DNA of 64,000 bases from assembly GCA_023249105.1 (NCBI GenBank), contig JAHFDG010000014.1:20934-84933 (forward strand). The letters run 5' to 3'. How positions within the stretch are numbered: the stretch's first letter is position 1; every line of letters begins with the position of its first letter. A program made the translations under genes and the position numbers. This DNA comes from Candidatus Methanoperedens sp. (GTDB taxonomy: Archaea; Halobacteriota; Methanosarcinia; Methanosarcinales; Methanoperedenaceae). Of this stretch, positions 53,719-63,581 are shown piece by piece. A model generated the notes under the pieces. It was not told the origin of the DNA. It made no database searches and saw nothing but the letters and a program-made list of their open reading frames with translations.

Positions 53719-54570
53719 TTATAAATATTTCCCTACAAGATCATTCAATTTCCTCTTTGTCTCAACCGGAATCAAATCAGGCGCCGTGATTATTGCCCCG
53801 GATAATGCATTGGAGCAAACGCATTTCCTCTCAAGCGATATCCTTGGAATAGCCTCTTTTATGATATTCCTGACCGCTTCCTCGTTCTTCACAGCATTCG
53901 CGATTACAGTTTCAATAGTGACATCCTCCTCATGCCAGACATCATAGTCGGTCACTGTCGCAATCATGCTGTAACATATTTCAGCTTCACGCGCAAGTTT
54001 AGCTTCAGGAAGTGCTGTCATCCCTATAATGTCAAATCCGAGACTTTGATAAACCCTTGATTCAGCGCGCGTGGAAAACTGCGGCCCTTCCATGCAGACA
54101 TAGGTTCCCTTTTCATGCACGGAATATCCAAGGTCTCTTGTGATATCAGCCAGCAGGGACGACATCTCAGGGCAGAAGGGGTCTGCAAAACCCATGTGAA
54201 CAACAATCCCATCATCAAAGAATGTGCTCTCGCGCATCTTTGTCCTGTCAAAAATCTGGTCAGGGATTACGATATCAAGCGGCTTATGTTCAGGCTTCAG
54301 GCTCCCAACAGCCGAAGCAGAAATAATTCTTTTGACACCAAGTTTCTTAAGAGCCAGGATATTAGCGCGGGAATTCAATTTGCTGGGGGATATCCTGTGC
54401 CCTTTGCCGTGCCTGGGAAGAAATGCAACGTTGGTTTCCCCGAATGACCCTATGGTGACAGCGTCAGACGGTTTTCCGAATGGCGTATCGATTTCAACTT
54501 CCTTTACATTATCCAGCATCGAGGCATCATACACGCCGCTGCCACCGATTATTGCAATATCCGCCTGCAT
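53719..54570 (-). CDS. S-methyl-5'-thioadenosine phosphorylase (MTAP family)
   Basis: 283 residues. IAIIGGSGVYDAS, FLPRHGKGHRISPSKLNSRAN shown in part (phosphate loop RHGKGH), CMEGPQFSTRAES and MTALPEAKLAREAEICY with TDYDVWH. Phosphorolyses MTA (or a related nucleoside) to a free base and methylthioribose-1-phosphate. ATG 54570 follows GGAG by 10 nt; GTG 54579 overlaps the upstream stop and is possible. Adjacent PRTase suggests base salvage. Confidence 0.88.
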   Translation of the reverse strand: MQADIAIIGGSGVYDASMLDNVKEVEIDTPFGKPSDAVTIGSFGETNVAFLPRHGKGHRISPSKLNSRANILALKKLGVKRIISASAVGSLKPEHKPLDIVIPDQIFDRTKMRESTFFDDGIVVHMGFADPFCPEMSSLLADITRDLGYSVHEKGTYVCMEGPQFSTRAESRVYQSLGFDIIGMTALPEAKLAREAEICYSMIATVTDYDVWHEEDVTIETVIANAVKNEEAVRNIIKEAIPRISLERKCVCSNALSGAIITAPDLIPVETKRKLNDLVGKYL

Positions 54571-54575
54571 AATTT

Positions 54576-55280
54576 TCACGCTCCTGCATATTCCCAGGCT
54601 TTTTTACCTGAAATGGTTTTTGTTCGGAGAATCCCTCTTCTTGTCATCTCATCGAGTATTTCTTCCATCCTGTCTGGCTGTGCTATTTCAAAGCTGATGG
54701 GGTCTATATTATGGTATTTCAGAAGTCCAGACCTGATTTTTTCAATATCCCATTCATTGAGTTTTTCTTTTGCCATCAGGCGTGATATGATATCGATCAT
54801 ATCCTCGATGAAATTCCATGGATAGACGATCCAGCCCCATTCCTGTACAACCTCGCCGCAATAATCTGGCTTGATTTCAGATGTATATAGATACTGGAGG
54901 ACTGCGGTCTTTACCTCTTTCGGTTTCTGCTTGAGGACATATTCTTTCGCATGGGCGATACTTTTGCCGGTATCGGTAATGTCATCCACTATCAATACTC
55001 TCTTTCCTGCCACTGCGTTATCAGCGAGGGGGTATCTGATAGAGGGGCCACTGCCAGCTGTTGCAGTACCGGTATAATGTTCGATCTTGAGGCTTGTCAG
55101 GTCATTAAGACCCAGAAAATCGCATAGCACCCTGCCTGCAAACCAGCCGCCCCTGGCCAGCGCGATTATCGTATCGGGTTTATACCCGGATTTCTTAATT
55201 TCGTTTGAAACATGCCTGCACAGGTCATAAATATAGTCCCAGTTTGTTATTACACACTTGAATTTATCGGGAAGTACCAT
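54576..55280 (-). CDS. Phosphoribosyltransferase with C-terminal helical extension
   Basis: 234 residues. PRPP loop VLIVDDITDTGKS and LARGGWFAGRVL (PPi loop) mark a purine-type PRTase. The last 80 residues (EKLNEWDIEKIRSGLLKYHNI, EEILDEMTRRGILR) look like a small winged-helix-like addition. Overlaps the MTAP gene; a path from MTA to base to nucleotide is plausible. Confidence 0.85.
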   Translation of the reverse strand: MVLPDKFKCVITNWDYIYDLCRHVSNEIKKSGYKPDTIIALARGGWFAGRVLCDFLGLNDLTSLKIEHYTGTATAGSGPSIRYPLADNAVAGKRVLIVDDITDTGKSIAHAKEYVLKQKPKEVKTAVLQYLYTSEIKPDYCGEVVQEWGWIVYPWNFIEDMIDIISRLMAKEKLNEWDIEKIRSGLLKYHNIDPISFEIAQPDRMEEILDEMTRRGILRTKTISGKKAWEYAGA

Positions 55281-55417
55281 TATTCCACCGCATCGGAAAT
55301 GTATTACAGAGACATATATTTTTTGTAATAATTTGGAACCTCATGATGATTAGAAAGATGATGACATAAATAAGTATTTATACAGTAAATGATTATTATT
55401 ATCCGGGTTGAATAGCG

Positions 55418-56188
55418 ATGGCCGAAAAAAAGCATATTAAGATGGAAAAAATTGACTCAAAGCGGGTTCCTACGGGAATCGCAGGTTTTGATGAATTGTG
55501 CGGCGGGGGACTGCTAAGAAACCGGACATATCTTGTGTCGGGGGCAGCAGGAGCGGGAAAAACCATTTTTGGACTTCAATATATTTATAATGGGATTACA
55601 AAGTACGGGGAAAATGGCATTTATATAGCGACTGAAGAGCGTCCAGAACAAATAAGGGAGAACGTGAAAATGTTCGGGTGGGATTTTGAAGCCCTGGAAG
55701 AAGAAGGTAAATTAGCGATAGTGGATGCATGTTCTACAAAAATCGGCATACCCTCGCATGAGAAATACGTCGATGTCAGGCCGTTCGATATGCGTTCTAT
55801 GATGGACCAGATTATTGCGATTCAGGATGAGATTGATGCAAAAAGAGCGGTGGTTGACGGAACTACATCTATTGGTTTTTATCTCCAGGACCCATCAAAG
55901 ATCAGGGTTGAGCTCCTGAAATTAAGTACAACCCTTGAAATCCTGGGATTGACTTCAATAATGACATGCGAAACAATCGATGAGAACATGCCCAGCAGGT
56001 TCGGGGTGGAGACTTTCGTTACTGAAGGAACTATTTTGATGTACTATAAGCGCACGGACAGCGTAAGAGTGCGAAGTATAGAGATTTTCAAGATGAGAGG
56101 TTCGGACCACAGCAAGAACATCCATCCGTATGAAATAACCACGAACGGCATAGTGGTGCATCCTCACGAAGAAGTCTATACTGCCTGA
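55418..56188 (+). CDS. KaiC/RadA-like ATPase (RAD55 family)
   Basis: 256 residues, single KaiC domain. IAGFDELCGGGLL, Walker A SGAAGAGKTIFGLQ, IYIATEERPEQIRENVKMFGWDF, Walker B AVVDGTTS region, and ending EITTNGIVV. Archaeal homologues are widespread signalling ATPases. Divergent from the PRTase gene, 12 nt before tpiA. Confidence 0.85.
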   Translation: MAEKKHIKMEKIDSKRVPTGIAGFDELCGGGLLRNRTYLVSGAAGAGKTIFGLQYIYNGITKYGENGIYIATEERPEQIRENVKMFGWDFEALEEEGKLAIVDACSTKIGIPSHEKYVDVRPFDMRSMMDQIIAIQDEIDAKRAVVDGTTSIGFYLQDPSKIRVELLKLSTTLEILGLTSIMTCETIDENMPSRFGVETFVTEGTILMYYKRTDSVRVRSIEIFKMRGSDHSKNIHPYEITTNGIVVHPHEEVYTA

Positions 56189-56199
56189 TTTTTTCTATC

Positions 56200-56871
56200 A
56201 TGGAAAAAAAACCGTTGATAGTGCTAAATTTTAAAACCTATGCAGAGAGCATGGGTGAGAAAGCGGTCAGGATGGCGAAGTATTGTGAGGAGGTGAGCGC
56301 CGATTCCGGAGTGAACATTATCGCCTGCCCTCAGACACCTGATATTTACAGGGTTGCTAATGCTGTCAAAATACCCGTCTTTGCCCAGCATATCGATGCC
56401 GTCGGCGCGGGAAGCTACACAGGGCATATTACAGCCGAATGCGTTAGGTCAGCAGGAGCGAAGGGAACGCTCATCAACCATTCTGAAAGAAGATTACTTT
56501 TATCTGAAATAGACGCAGCGCTCCAGTCGGCTAAAAAAGTCGGATTAAAAACGATAGTCTGTACAAATAATATTGCCGTAACCTCGGCCGCTGCGGCGCT
56601 GTCACCAGATTTTGTAGCTGTTGAGCCGCCTGAACTGATAGGTTCTGGAATTCCTGTTTCAAAAGCCAACCCCGATGTGGTCAGCGGGTCGGTCAGGGCA
56701 GTAAAAGCTATTAATCCCAATGTTAAAGTGCTTTGCGGCGCCGGTATTTCCACCGGGGATGATGTGGCGGCGGCAATTGAACTCGGGACAGAAGGGGTGC
56801 TTCTTGCTTCTGGGGTTATCAAGGCAAAAGACCCGAAAGCGGCGCTGTTTGACCTTGTGAAAAAGATTTGA
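56200..56871 (+). CDS. tpiA: Triosephosphate isomerase (archaeal)
   Basis: 223 residues, the short archaeal form. Catalytic residues: Lys in VLNFKTYAES, His in LINHSERRL, Glu in VAVEPPELIGSG, and the phosphate loop CGAGIST with GVLLASGVIK. Works in gluconeogenesis with the aldolase and FBPase. Confidence 0.95.
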   Translation: MEKKPLIVLNFKTYAESMGEKAVRMAKYCEEVSADSGVNIIACPQTPDIYRVANAVKIPVFAQHIDAVGAGSYTGHITAECVRSAGAKGTLINHSERRLLLSEIDAALQSAKKVGLKTIVCTNNIAVTSAAAALSPDFVAVEPPELIGSGIPVSKANPDVVSGSVRAVKAINPNVKVLCGAGISTGDDVAAAIELGTEGVLLASGVIKAKDPKAALFDLVKKI

Positions 56872-56910
56872 TGTAATGTTTATTGCGGTGCACGTTGTTT
56901 TAATTCCTGA

Positions 56911-58518
56911 ATGAATGCAATAGAATCAGCAGCCAGAGAACTTATTGAACAACTCCTGCGAAAAGAGATAACTGACGAAAAAGAATTGAACGCAGCTAAA
57001 AAAGCAGCCAGCATTCGCTATAAACTTTCATCCCTTCTGGGCAACTCCCAGATACTTGCAGCCGCAAGGGATGAAGATGAAAAAGAACGCGTGCTTGAAC
57101 TTCTACAGTTAAAACCGGTAAGGACGATATCGGGCGTGGCTGTGATAGCAGCCATGACATCCCCTGCCCCGTGCCCTCACGGGCTGTGCATTCCCTGCCC
57201 CGGGGGAATCGATTCGAAATTCCATTCGCCGCAAAGCTATATGGGGGCAGAACCTGCTGCAAAGCGGGCTTTTGAGAATAATTTTGACCCTTATTTACAG
57301 GTCTCATCCAGATTGAAACAGCTATCGCAGATAGGTCATTCAGTTGAAAAGGCAGAACTCATCATAATGGGAGGGACATACACATCACGTACATTGTGCT
57401 ACCAGGAATGGTTTGCCAAGCGCTGTATCGAGGCGATGAATGATTTTTACGGCACAGAATGGCGAAAGGGCAGGGAGTATGTTTCAGTAGAAGATGTCCA
57501 ATCCGCAAACGAGAGCGCCGGAGTCAGGAATGTTGGGATAACCATAGAGACAAGACCGGACTGGACTAAAAAAGAGCATATTGATACAATTCTTGGGCTT
57601 GGCGCGACAAAGGTTGAGATAGGAGTACAGAGCACATACGATTTCATACTTGCAGGCATACAGCGCGGCCATACGGTTGCGGAGAGCGCTGAAGCCAATA
57701 AGAGGCTTCGCGACAGCGGATTGAAAGTCGGGTTTCATATGATGCCGGGGCTTCCCGGCTCATCAGCGGAATCGGATTTTCGCATGTTCAGGACGTTATT
57801 TGAGGATAAACGATTCATGCCTGATTATCTCAAGATATACCCGACACTGGTCACGGAAGGAACGCGGCTTCACGGGATGTGGGAACTAGGGAATTATGCG
57901 CCGCTTGAGGTTTTGGATGCTGTCGAGCTGCTTGCAAAAATCAAATCCATTCTACCGAAATGGGTCAGGTTGCAGAGAATACAGCGCGACATCCCTGCGT
58001 ACCAGGTGCTTGCCGGCATAAAGAAGAGCAATATAAGGCAGCTTGCAAAGGAAAGGCTTCTGGAAATGGGAGGGAAATGCAACTGCATCAGGTGCCGCGA
58101 GGTGGGTCACAGGATGCTTGAGGGATTTAAGCCTGAGAACATCGAACTGACCGTGGAAGAATATGCGGCGTGCGGTGGAAAAGAGCATTTCATCTCATTC
58201 GAGGATACAGGAAAGGATATACTGGTTGGATTTATCAGGCTTCGTTTCCCATGCGCGCCCCACAGGCTGGAGCTTCACGGGGTGGCGCTGGTGCGTGAGC
58301 TGCACGTCTATGGCTCGATGGTGCCGCCTGGTGAGAGTGCAGGCAGGGCGCAGTGGCAGCATCGCGGGTACGGGGAGGAGCTTCTGGCGAAGGCTGAAGA
58401 GATTGCACGCACAGCGGGATATGAAAAGATTGCGGTGACAAGCGGCATAGGGGTGAGGGATTATTACAGGAAATTCGGATACGGGCGCGAGGGGCCGTAT
58501 ATGACCAAGAAATTATAA
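56911..58518 (+). CDS. elp3: Elp3 tRNA uridine-34 carboxymethyl synthase (radical SAM plus GNAT)
   Basis: 535 residues. Cluster motif CPHGLCIPCPGG (C-x4-C-x2-C), MGGTYTSRT, VGITIETRPDW, EIGVQSTYD, GFHMMPGLPG in the radical SAM half, and a C-terminal GNAT domain with HRGYGEELLAKAEEIA and DYYRKFGY. Makes cm5U at the tRNA wobble position from acetyl-CoA; the archaeal enzyme works alone. Confidence 0.95.
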   Translation: MNAIESAARELIEQLLRKEITDEKELNAAKKAASIRYKLSSLLGNSQILAAARDEDEKERVLELLQLKPVRTISGVAVIAAMTSPAPCPHGLCIPCPGGIDSKFHSPQSYMGAEPAAKRAFENNFDPYLQVSSRLKQLSQIGHSVEKAELIIMGGTYTSRTLCYQEWFAKRCIEAMNDFYGTEWRKGREYVSVEDVQSANESAGVRNVGITIETRPDWTKKEHIDTILGLGATKVEIGVQSTYDFILAGIQRGHTVAESAEANKRLRDSGLKVGFHMMPGLPGSSAESDFRMFRTLFEDKRFMPDYLKIYPTLVTEGTRLHGMWELGNYAPLEVLDAVELLAKIKSILPKWVRLQRIQRDIPAYQVLAGIKKSNIRQLAKERLLEMGGKCNCIRCREVGHRMLEGFKPENIELTVEEYAACGGKEHFISFEDTGKDILVGFIRLRFPCAPHRLELHGVALVRELHVYGSMVPPGESAGRAQWQHRGYGEELLAKAEEIARTAGYEKIAVTSGIGVRDYYRKFGYGREGPYMTKKL

Positions 58519-58520
58519 AA

Positions 58521-58577
58521 TGCACCGCAAAGACGCGAAGGGCGCAAAGACCGATATTAACAACCTTTGCGGTGAGT
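58521..58577. repeat. Dispersed GCAAAGGCGC repeat, copy 3
   Basis: TGCACCGCAAAGACGCGAAG GGCGCAAAGA and, nearby, an inverted CCTTTGCGGTGA at 58564-58575 form a degenerate inverted pair between elp3 and the convergent NIF3 gene. Confidence 0.5.
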
Positions 58578-58578
58578 T

Positions 58579-59307
58579 TTACCATTCCACCCTTACCGCA
58601 GGCTTATCCTCTATAAAAACTGCATCGAGTGGCAATCTTTCGCACAATCTTTTCATGGCAGGCGCTTCTGTGGCGTAATGTGTCGCATCGAACAGGCAAA
58701 GCTCACCTGCGTAACGGAGCGCATCATGGCGAAGCTCTCCCGATACAAGCGCCTCGGCGCCGTGTTCGAGGGCGATGTCGATGTATTCCCTGCGAAAACC
58801 GCTCCCGCCTACGACCATGACTTTTCTTATTTCGCGGTCTCCAGTGTACTGCACATGAGTATCCAGCTTTTTTGCAATAAAGGAGGCAAATTCCGGCGCG
58901 GTTGTCGGTTCAATCTCACCAATCCTCCCCAACGCAAGCGGTATGAGTTTGTTCAATCCAAGCAATTCAGCAAGCACATCGTTCACGCCGCCTTCTGCTT
59001 TGTCGTAATTGGTATGCATGGTATAGATGGAAATATCGTTATCAATGGCAATTTTCAATGTGTCGGATAATCGTTTTGAAATAAGGTTCACAGGGTCAAA
59101 TATCAGGGTATGATGCGTGATGAGCAGGTTTGCCCCGAGGCGCGCCGCTTCTTTGAGAACGTAGTCGGTCGGGTCAAGCGCCACTGCGATTTTCCGGATG
59201 TCTGCGGCGCGGTCGAGAACGAGTCCGATTCTGCCTGTGTCGAAATCTTCGGCTAATTCAGGCGGCGCGATGGATTCGAGGAGGGGGATGAGTTCGCGGA
59301 GGTTCAT
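58579..59307 (-). CDS. NIF3-family dinuclear-metal protein
   Basis: 242 residues. LLITHHTLIFDP, IYTMHTNYDKAEGGVND (metal His and Glu), VMVVGGSGFR, ALVSGELRHDALRYA and FDATHYATEAPAMKRL. Conserved metal-binding fold of unsettled cellular function, sometimes called GTP cyclohydrolase type 2. Single gene. Confidence 0.88.
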   Translation of the reverse strand: MNLRELIPLLESIAPPELAEDFDTGRIGLVLDRAADIRKIAVALDPTDYVLKEAARLGANLLITHHTLIFDPVNLISKRLSDTLKIAIDNDISIYTMHTNYDKAEGGVNDVLAELLGLNKLIPLALGRIGEIEPTTAPEFASFIAKKLDTHVQYTGDREIRKVMVVGGSGFRREYIDIALEHGAEALVSGELRHDALRYAGELCLFDATHYATEAPAMKRLCERLPLDAVFIEDKPAVRVEW

Positions 59308-59402
59308 GGGTGTTTGTTAGTTGGGAGGGTTATTTAAGGGTTGGTTTTACGATACGAAAATCTATTTGTACAAAATTAATATATTAGAGCGAGGCAGTCA
59401 AC

Positions 59403-59717
59403 ATGGACATTGAAGTTCGGAATGGAATAATTATTGGAGCTGTTGGTGGTGCAATAGCTGGTTTAGCTATCTGGTTGTTTGATTTTTTAAAGACAAAAAC
59501 TATAGAATATCTTGACAAAAAACGTGTATTTAATTGGTTATACAATGAAACCAAAAAAGACGGTGCTAAAAAATGGCGTTCTACGAGAGCTATTGCCAGT
59601 TATAATAACTTAACCGAAGATAGAGTGAAGTACATTTGTAGCATTCATGAAAAGATTGTTCCATCAACGGGAGAGAAAGAGGATATTTGGGGAGTAAAAG
59701 AGTTTACAAGACCTTAA
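59403..59717 (+). CDS. Small membrane-anchored protein
   Basis: 104 residues: one glycine-rich helix (GIIIGAVGGAIAGLAIWLFDFL) at residues 8-29, then a soluble part (RVFNWLYNETKKDGAKKWRS, AIASYNNLTEDRVKYICSIH) that looks like a small winged-helix or helical domain. AT-rich. GAGGCAG precedes the ATG. Resembles the small membrane partner at 50763 in layout only. Confidence 0.6.
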   Translation: MDIEVRNGIIIGAVGGAIAGLAIWLFDFLKTKTIEYLDKKRVFNWLYNETKKDGAKKWRSTRAIASYNNLTEDRVKYICSIHEKIVPSTGEKEDIWGVKEFTRP

Positions 59718-59748
59718 TGATTAAAGGAACCTTTGAAAGGAGGGCAAT

Positions 59749-59943
59749 ATGTGCTATTGCGATGAATCAGAATTTAAGATTCTATCTGATATAAAGAGTG
59801 GTTCAATTCCAACTGGTGCTTTAATTCGGGATTGTTGTTGGAAGCGTATATGTCAAGTCAGAGGAAGGCACTTTAATGAGGTCTCTGATAGAACATGGCG
59901 CAATATTTGTGCAGACCGTGGAACCTATAAGTTCGGTCATTAA
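59749..59943 (+). CDS. Possible 64-residue Cys-containing protein
   Basis: The ATG follows a near-perfect AGGAGGG. Cys at MCYCDES, RDCCWKRIC and NICADRG. No family recognised; short, but the ribosome site argues that it is translated. Confidence 0.5.
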   Translation: MCYCDESEFKILSDIKSGSIPTGALIRDCCWKRICQVRGRHFNEVSDRTWRNICADRGTYKFGH

Positions 59944-60014
59944 AACTTAGGGATGCTAGAACCATTGAAAGTGAAATTGACCCCGATGGGAAATAGTAAC
60001 GAAGTGAATTTAAC

Positions 60015-60320
60015 ATGCTCACCATACTATTAATACTGCTCATCGGCTGGCTTGGCATAATATCCTCATTGGCAATCTCAATCGCAGGGGTTATCAGAAG
60101 TAAACCATTATGGTTAATAACCGGTGCCATACTTGCTATTCCATTTTCCTGGTATCTTAGCGGCTGGCCACTTTTCAGGCACATAGGACTTCTCCTGCCA
60201 TTATTTCAACTTGGAGCTGCTATGGCGATACACAGGCATGTTGCATGGTTGGCATGGTTGCTTCTATTACCGTTTGCAGGTATTGCCGTCTGGTTGGGGA
60301 TTACTGTACTCATGCAATAA
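60015..60320 (+). CDS. Small integral membrane protein
   Basis: 101 residues, almost wholly hydrophobic with three or four helices (about 2-25, 30-48, 57-72, 78-99) and HRHVAWLAW. No ribosome site stands out. Unknown function. Confidence 0.55.
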   Translation: MLTILLILLIGWLGIISSLAISIAGVIRSKPLWLITGAILAIPFSWYLSGWPLFRHIGLLLPLFQLGAAMAIHRHVAWLAWLLLLPFAGIAVWLGITVLMQ

Positions 60321-60368
60321 ATATGTGAAATAGAACCCTTTTTAACCATTTCAGTAGTAAGAACCATC

Positions 60369-61733
60369 ATGTGCGGCATAGCAGGCGCGGCAGGAAAGAA
60401 CTCAGAAGCATCAGTCAAAAAGATGCTCGAAGCAATCAAGCACAGGGGACCGGACGGTTCCGGCACTTTTTCCATCGGCGATATCACGCTCGGTAATGTC
60501 CTGCTCAAAATCACAGGCTGTAAGCCTCAGCCAATTCACAACAGCGGCGCGCTCACGTACAACGGCGAGATTTACAATTTCAGGCAGATAGCAGAAAAGC
60601 TTCATGTCACAACAGACTCTGACAGCGAGGCGCTTTTTGCCCTGATTAGCTCAAAAGGCATGGAAACAGCTATTCAAGAATTAGATGGCGATTATGCATT
60701 TGCTTACGTCGAGAATGAAAAACTCCATATTGCGCGCGACCCCGCGGGCGTAAAACCGCTTTATTACACCACAGGCGCAGGGTTTGCTTTTGCGTCCGAG
60801 AAAAAGGCGCTGTCAGTGATTGGGATGAATGAGATTCGTACCCTCAAGCCCGGGCACATGCTGACATACAGCGCCGGAAATATAACTGAAAAAAGAGTCA
60901 GCGGTTTTACTGCGGGCGAGCCGATAACAGATGAAACAATCGCCTCAAAAACGCTATCTGAAACGATAAAACGCGCCGTGGAGAAACGGCACTACATGCC
61001 ATGCGCCATTGCCTTCTCAGGCGGTCTTGACAGTTCTCTCATTGCCGCGCTTTGCCCTGTCGCAGAATTATATTCGGTTGGCATGGCGGGCTCGCATGAT
61101 ATAATGCAGACAAAAAGAGCGGCGCAGCTTCTCGGGCTTTCGGATAAACTTCATCTGCATGAACTTACCCTCGATGAAGTGGAGTCTGCTCTTCCTGCTG
61201 TAATAAGAGCCGTCGAGTCGGGAGACCCGTTAAAAGTAAGCATCGCCGTGCCTCTGTTTTTTGCATCAGGAGACGCCAAAAACGGCGGCATTCGGGTGAT
61301 GCTTTCAGGACAGGGCGCTGATGAGCTTTTTGCGGGATACAAACGGTATGAATCAATGAAGCCTGCGGAACTTGAATCCGCTCTCCGCAAAGACCTCGAA
61401 AATATAGCTGAGAACAATCTTGAGCGGGACGATGCTGTTACAATGACAAACGCTGTTGAACTTCGCGTCCCTTATCTTGACAGGGGGGTCGTGGAACTTG
61501 CCATGCGGATAGCGCCCGAACTCAAGGTACATAATGGCGTGAGGAAATACATCCTGCGCCTGGCAGCAAAGAATTTCCTGCCTGATGAACTCGTATTTAA
61601 AGAAAAGAAAGCGGCGCAGTACAGCAGCGGGATTTATTCTGCCCTTGTGAAGCTTGCCAGGAAAAATGAGTTCATGGGAGAACGGGCGCTTGGAAGGTAT
61701 CTTGAGGAATTATGGTTAAAAACTACGTTTTAA
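60369..61733 (+). CDS. asnB: Asparagine synthase (glutamine-hydrolysing), short archaeal form
   Basis: 454 residues. N-terminal nucleophile Cys in MCGIAGAAG, RGPDGSGTF, ALTYNGEIYNF, FALDG-like LDGDYAFAY, then the synthetase PP-loop FSGGLDSSLIAAL and LSGQGADELFAGY. Makes asparagine from aspartate and glutamine. Shorter than bacterial AsnB (about 550), as in other archaeal members. Confidence 0.9.
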   Translation: MCGIAGAAGKNSEASVKKMLEAIKHRGPDGSGTFSIGDITLGNVLLKITGCKPQPIHNSGALTYNGEIYNFRQIAEKLHVTTDSDSEALFALISSKGMETAIQELDGDYAFAYVENEKLHIARDPAGVKPLYYTTGAGFAFASEKKALSVIGMNEIRTLKPGHMLTYSAGNITEKRVSGFTAGEPITDETIASKTLSETIKRAVEKRHYMPCAIAFSGGLDSSLIAALCPVAELYSVGMAGSHDIMQTKRAAQLLGLSDKLHLHELTLDEVESALPAVIRAVESGDPLKVSIAVPLFFASGDAKNGGIRVMLSGQGADELFAGYKRYESMKPAELESALRKDLENIAENNLERDDAVTMTNAVELRVPYLDRGVVELAMRIAPELKVHNGVRKYILRLAAKNFLPDELVFKEKKAAQYSSGIYSALVKLARKNEFMGERALGRYLEELWLKTTF

Positions 61734-61739
61734 ACTCAT

Positions 61740-61769
61740 CTTTGCGTTCTCTGCGCCTTTGCGGTGATT
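61740..61769. repeat. Dispersed GCAAAGGCGC repeat, copy 4
   Basis: CTTTGCGTTCTCTGCGCCTT TGCGGTGATT, nearly the same as the copy at 43611-43639, directly after asnB. Confidence 0.6.
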
Positions 61770-61828
61770 AATCCCTCTCATGCCTCATAACAATCTTTTT
61801 ATCGCTTGCGCCACTTTATAGGGTTTTA

Positions 61829-62650
61829 ATGACAACCATCGAGAACAAAAAGCTCGGATTTATCGGCACAGGGAAGATGGGCGAAGCCCTGATAAAAGGC
61901 ATACTTCATGCCAAACTCATCCCTTCCGGGAACATATACGCAAGCGACATGGATTTCGGAAAGTTGCAGTCGCTTGAAGAGCAGTATAAAATAAGTGTCT
62001 GCAAGGACAATTGTTCTGCAGTCACAGATTCGGATATTCTAATAATTGCAGTCAAGCCGCAAACAATTCCGGCGCTTTTGAAGGAGATAAAATTCTCCAT
62101 AAAAAACCAGCTTATTATATCAATTGCCGCAGGCGTAGCAATCGCTACTTATGAAAATGAGATGCCGCGCGGAACGAAAGTTGTAAGGGTAATGCCGAAT
62201 ATTGCCGCAACCGTAAGGGAGGCTGCATCGGCAATCAGCCCCGGAAGCGCCGTATCGAAGGATGATATTGAAATTGCGAAAACGATTTTTAATGCCATAG
62301 GGCGAAGCGTCATACTGCCTGAGCATCTTATGGATGCAGTCACCGGATTATCGGGCAGCGGCCCTGCTTATATTTTCATGGTCATCGAAGCGCTTGCGGA
62401 CGGCGGGGTTCATGAAGGTCTTGACAGGAACACTGCAAAATTACTTGCAGCCCAGACCGTTCTTGGCGCAGCTAAAATGGTGCTTGAGGACAGAAGTCAT
62501 ACAGGCGAGTTAAAAGACATGGTAACATCACCGGGCGGCACGACAATCAGGGGACTCAGGGTAATGGAAGAACGGGGCGTCAGGGTTGCAATGATGAACG
62601 CAGTAATTGCGGCATGCGAACGTTCAAAAGAACTTGGCAAGAAGACCTGA
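61829..62650 (+). CDS. proC: Pyrroline-5-carboxylate reductase
   Basis: 273 residues. NAD(P) loop LGFIGTGKMGEALIKGI, MPNIAATVREAASAI, VTGLSGSGPAYIFMVIEALADGGV and MVTSPGGTTIRGL, the ProC signature. Last step of proline synthesis. Downstream gene starts 13 nt after it. Confidence 0.93.
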   Translation: MTTIENKKLGFIGTGKMGEALIKGILHAKLIPSGNIYASDMDFGKLQSLEEQYKISVCKDNCSAVTDSDILIIAVKPQTIPALLKEIKFSIKNQLIISIAAGVAIATYENEMPRGTKVVRVMPNIAATVREAASAISPGSAVSKDDIEIAKTIFNAIGRSVILPEHLMDAVTGLSGSGPAYIFMVIEALADGGVHEGLDRNTAKLLAAQTVLGAAKMVLEDRSHTGELKDMVTSPGGTTIRGLRVMEERGVRVAMMNAVIAACERSKELGKKT

Positions 62651-62663
62651 AAGAAGGCAGAAG

Positions 62664-63473
62664 ATGTCTCTCCTTTCTGATATAGAAAAAAAAGCAAGAA
62701 AGAACCACGCAAGGATTGGGCTTGGGATAGGGAAGATTTCTGAAAAACTGATTAAGAGCGCAGAAGCCGCAAGCGAGTATGCGGATGTTGTTCTTGTTGG
62801 AGATGAAAAACAGATTAAGGCAACGGGTACAGAACTTGAGATAATCCATTCAACCGAGCCGCCAAAAAAACTGGTTGAATTGCTGGTTTCAGGCGAGATT
62901 GACGGCGCTGTCAGGGGAACTCTCAGCGCGACAAAGACCCTCTCTGAATTAAAAAAATCACTTAACCTCACAAAATTATACAGGGTCGCATTACTGGAAA
63001 CGGCAGACGGGAAACCTTTTTTCCTCGCGCCTGTAGGTATTGATGAAGGAAATTCCGCAGAGGACAAGGTCGAGTTAATAAAACGGGGTGTAGAGCATTT
63101 CAGGCGTCTGGGCGTAGAAGCGAAAGTCGGGATTCTCTCGGGCGGGCGTTTTGAAGATAAAGGCAGGGATGAGAAAGTGGACAGGACGCTTGCCGAGGCC
63201 GAGATTGTCACAAAAAGAGTATGCGATATGGGAATAAGCGCAAAGGATTATTCAATATTGATAGAAGATGCAATCGAAGAGGCAAATTTTATCATTGCGC
63301 CTGATGGGATTTCGGGGAATCTTATTTTCAGGACGCTTGTGTTCCTGGGCGGCGGGTATGGTCATGGCGCGCCCGTATTGATGGAAAAGGTGTTTGTGGA
63401 TACGTCAAGAGTGGGCGGGCATTATACGAGGGCGATAATGCTTGCAAGCGCGCTGAAAAACCAGACGGCTTAA
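62664..63473 (+). CDS. mtxX: MtxX, methanogenesis marker protein 4
   Basis: 269 residues from ATG 62664. [50 protein letters not shown] and [27 protein letters not shown] (GGGYGHGAP) match the MtxX/Mmp4 family, related to phosphate acyltransferases and restricted to methanogens and methanotrophic archaea. Function unsettled. The frame extends up to 62607 inside proC. Confidence 0.9.
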   Translation: MSLLSDIEKKARKNHARIGLGIGKISEKLIKSAEAASEYADVVLVGDEKQIKATGTELEIIHSTEPPKKLVELLVSGEIDGAVRGTLSATKTLSELKKSLNLTKLYRVALLETADGKPFFLAPVGIDEGNSAEDKVELIKRGVEHFRRLGVEAKVGILSGGRFEDKGRDEKVDRTLAEAEIVTKRVCDMGISAKDYSILIEDAIEEANFIIAPDGISGNLIFRTLVFLGGGYGHGAPVLMEKVFVDTSRVGGHYTRAIMLASALKNQTA

Positions 63474-63581
63474 TGTCCTGTCCCTTCATGTAGTCTTTAA
63501 TGGTTGGTCTAATACATTGACGCCCCAGCTTTTTAGGTTAGTATCGCATTTTGCTCTTTTTGAAATGCTGCCCCCTTTGTT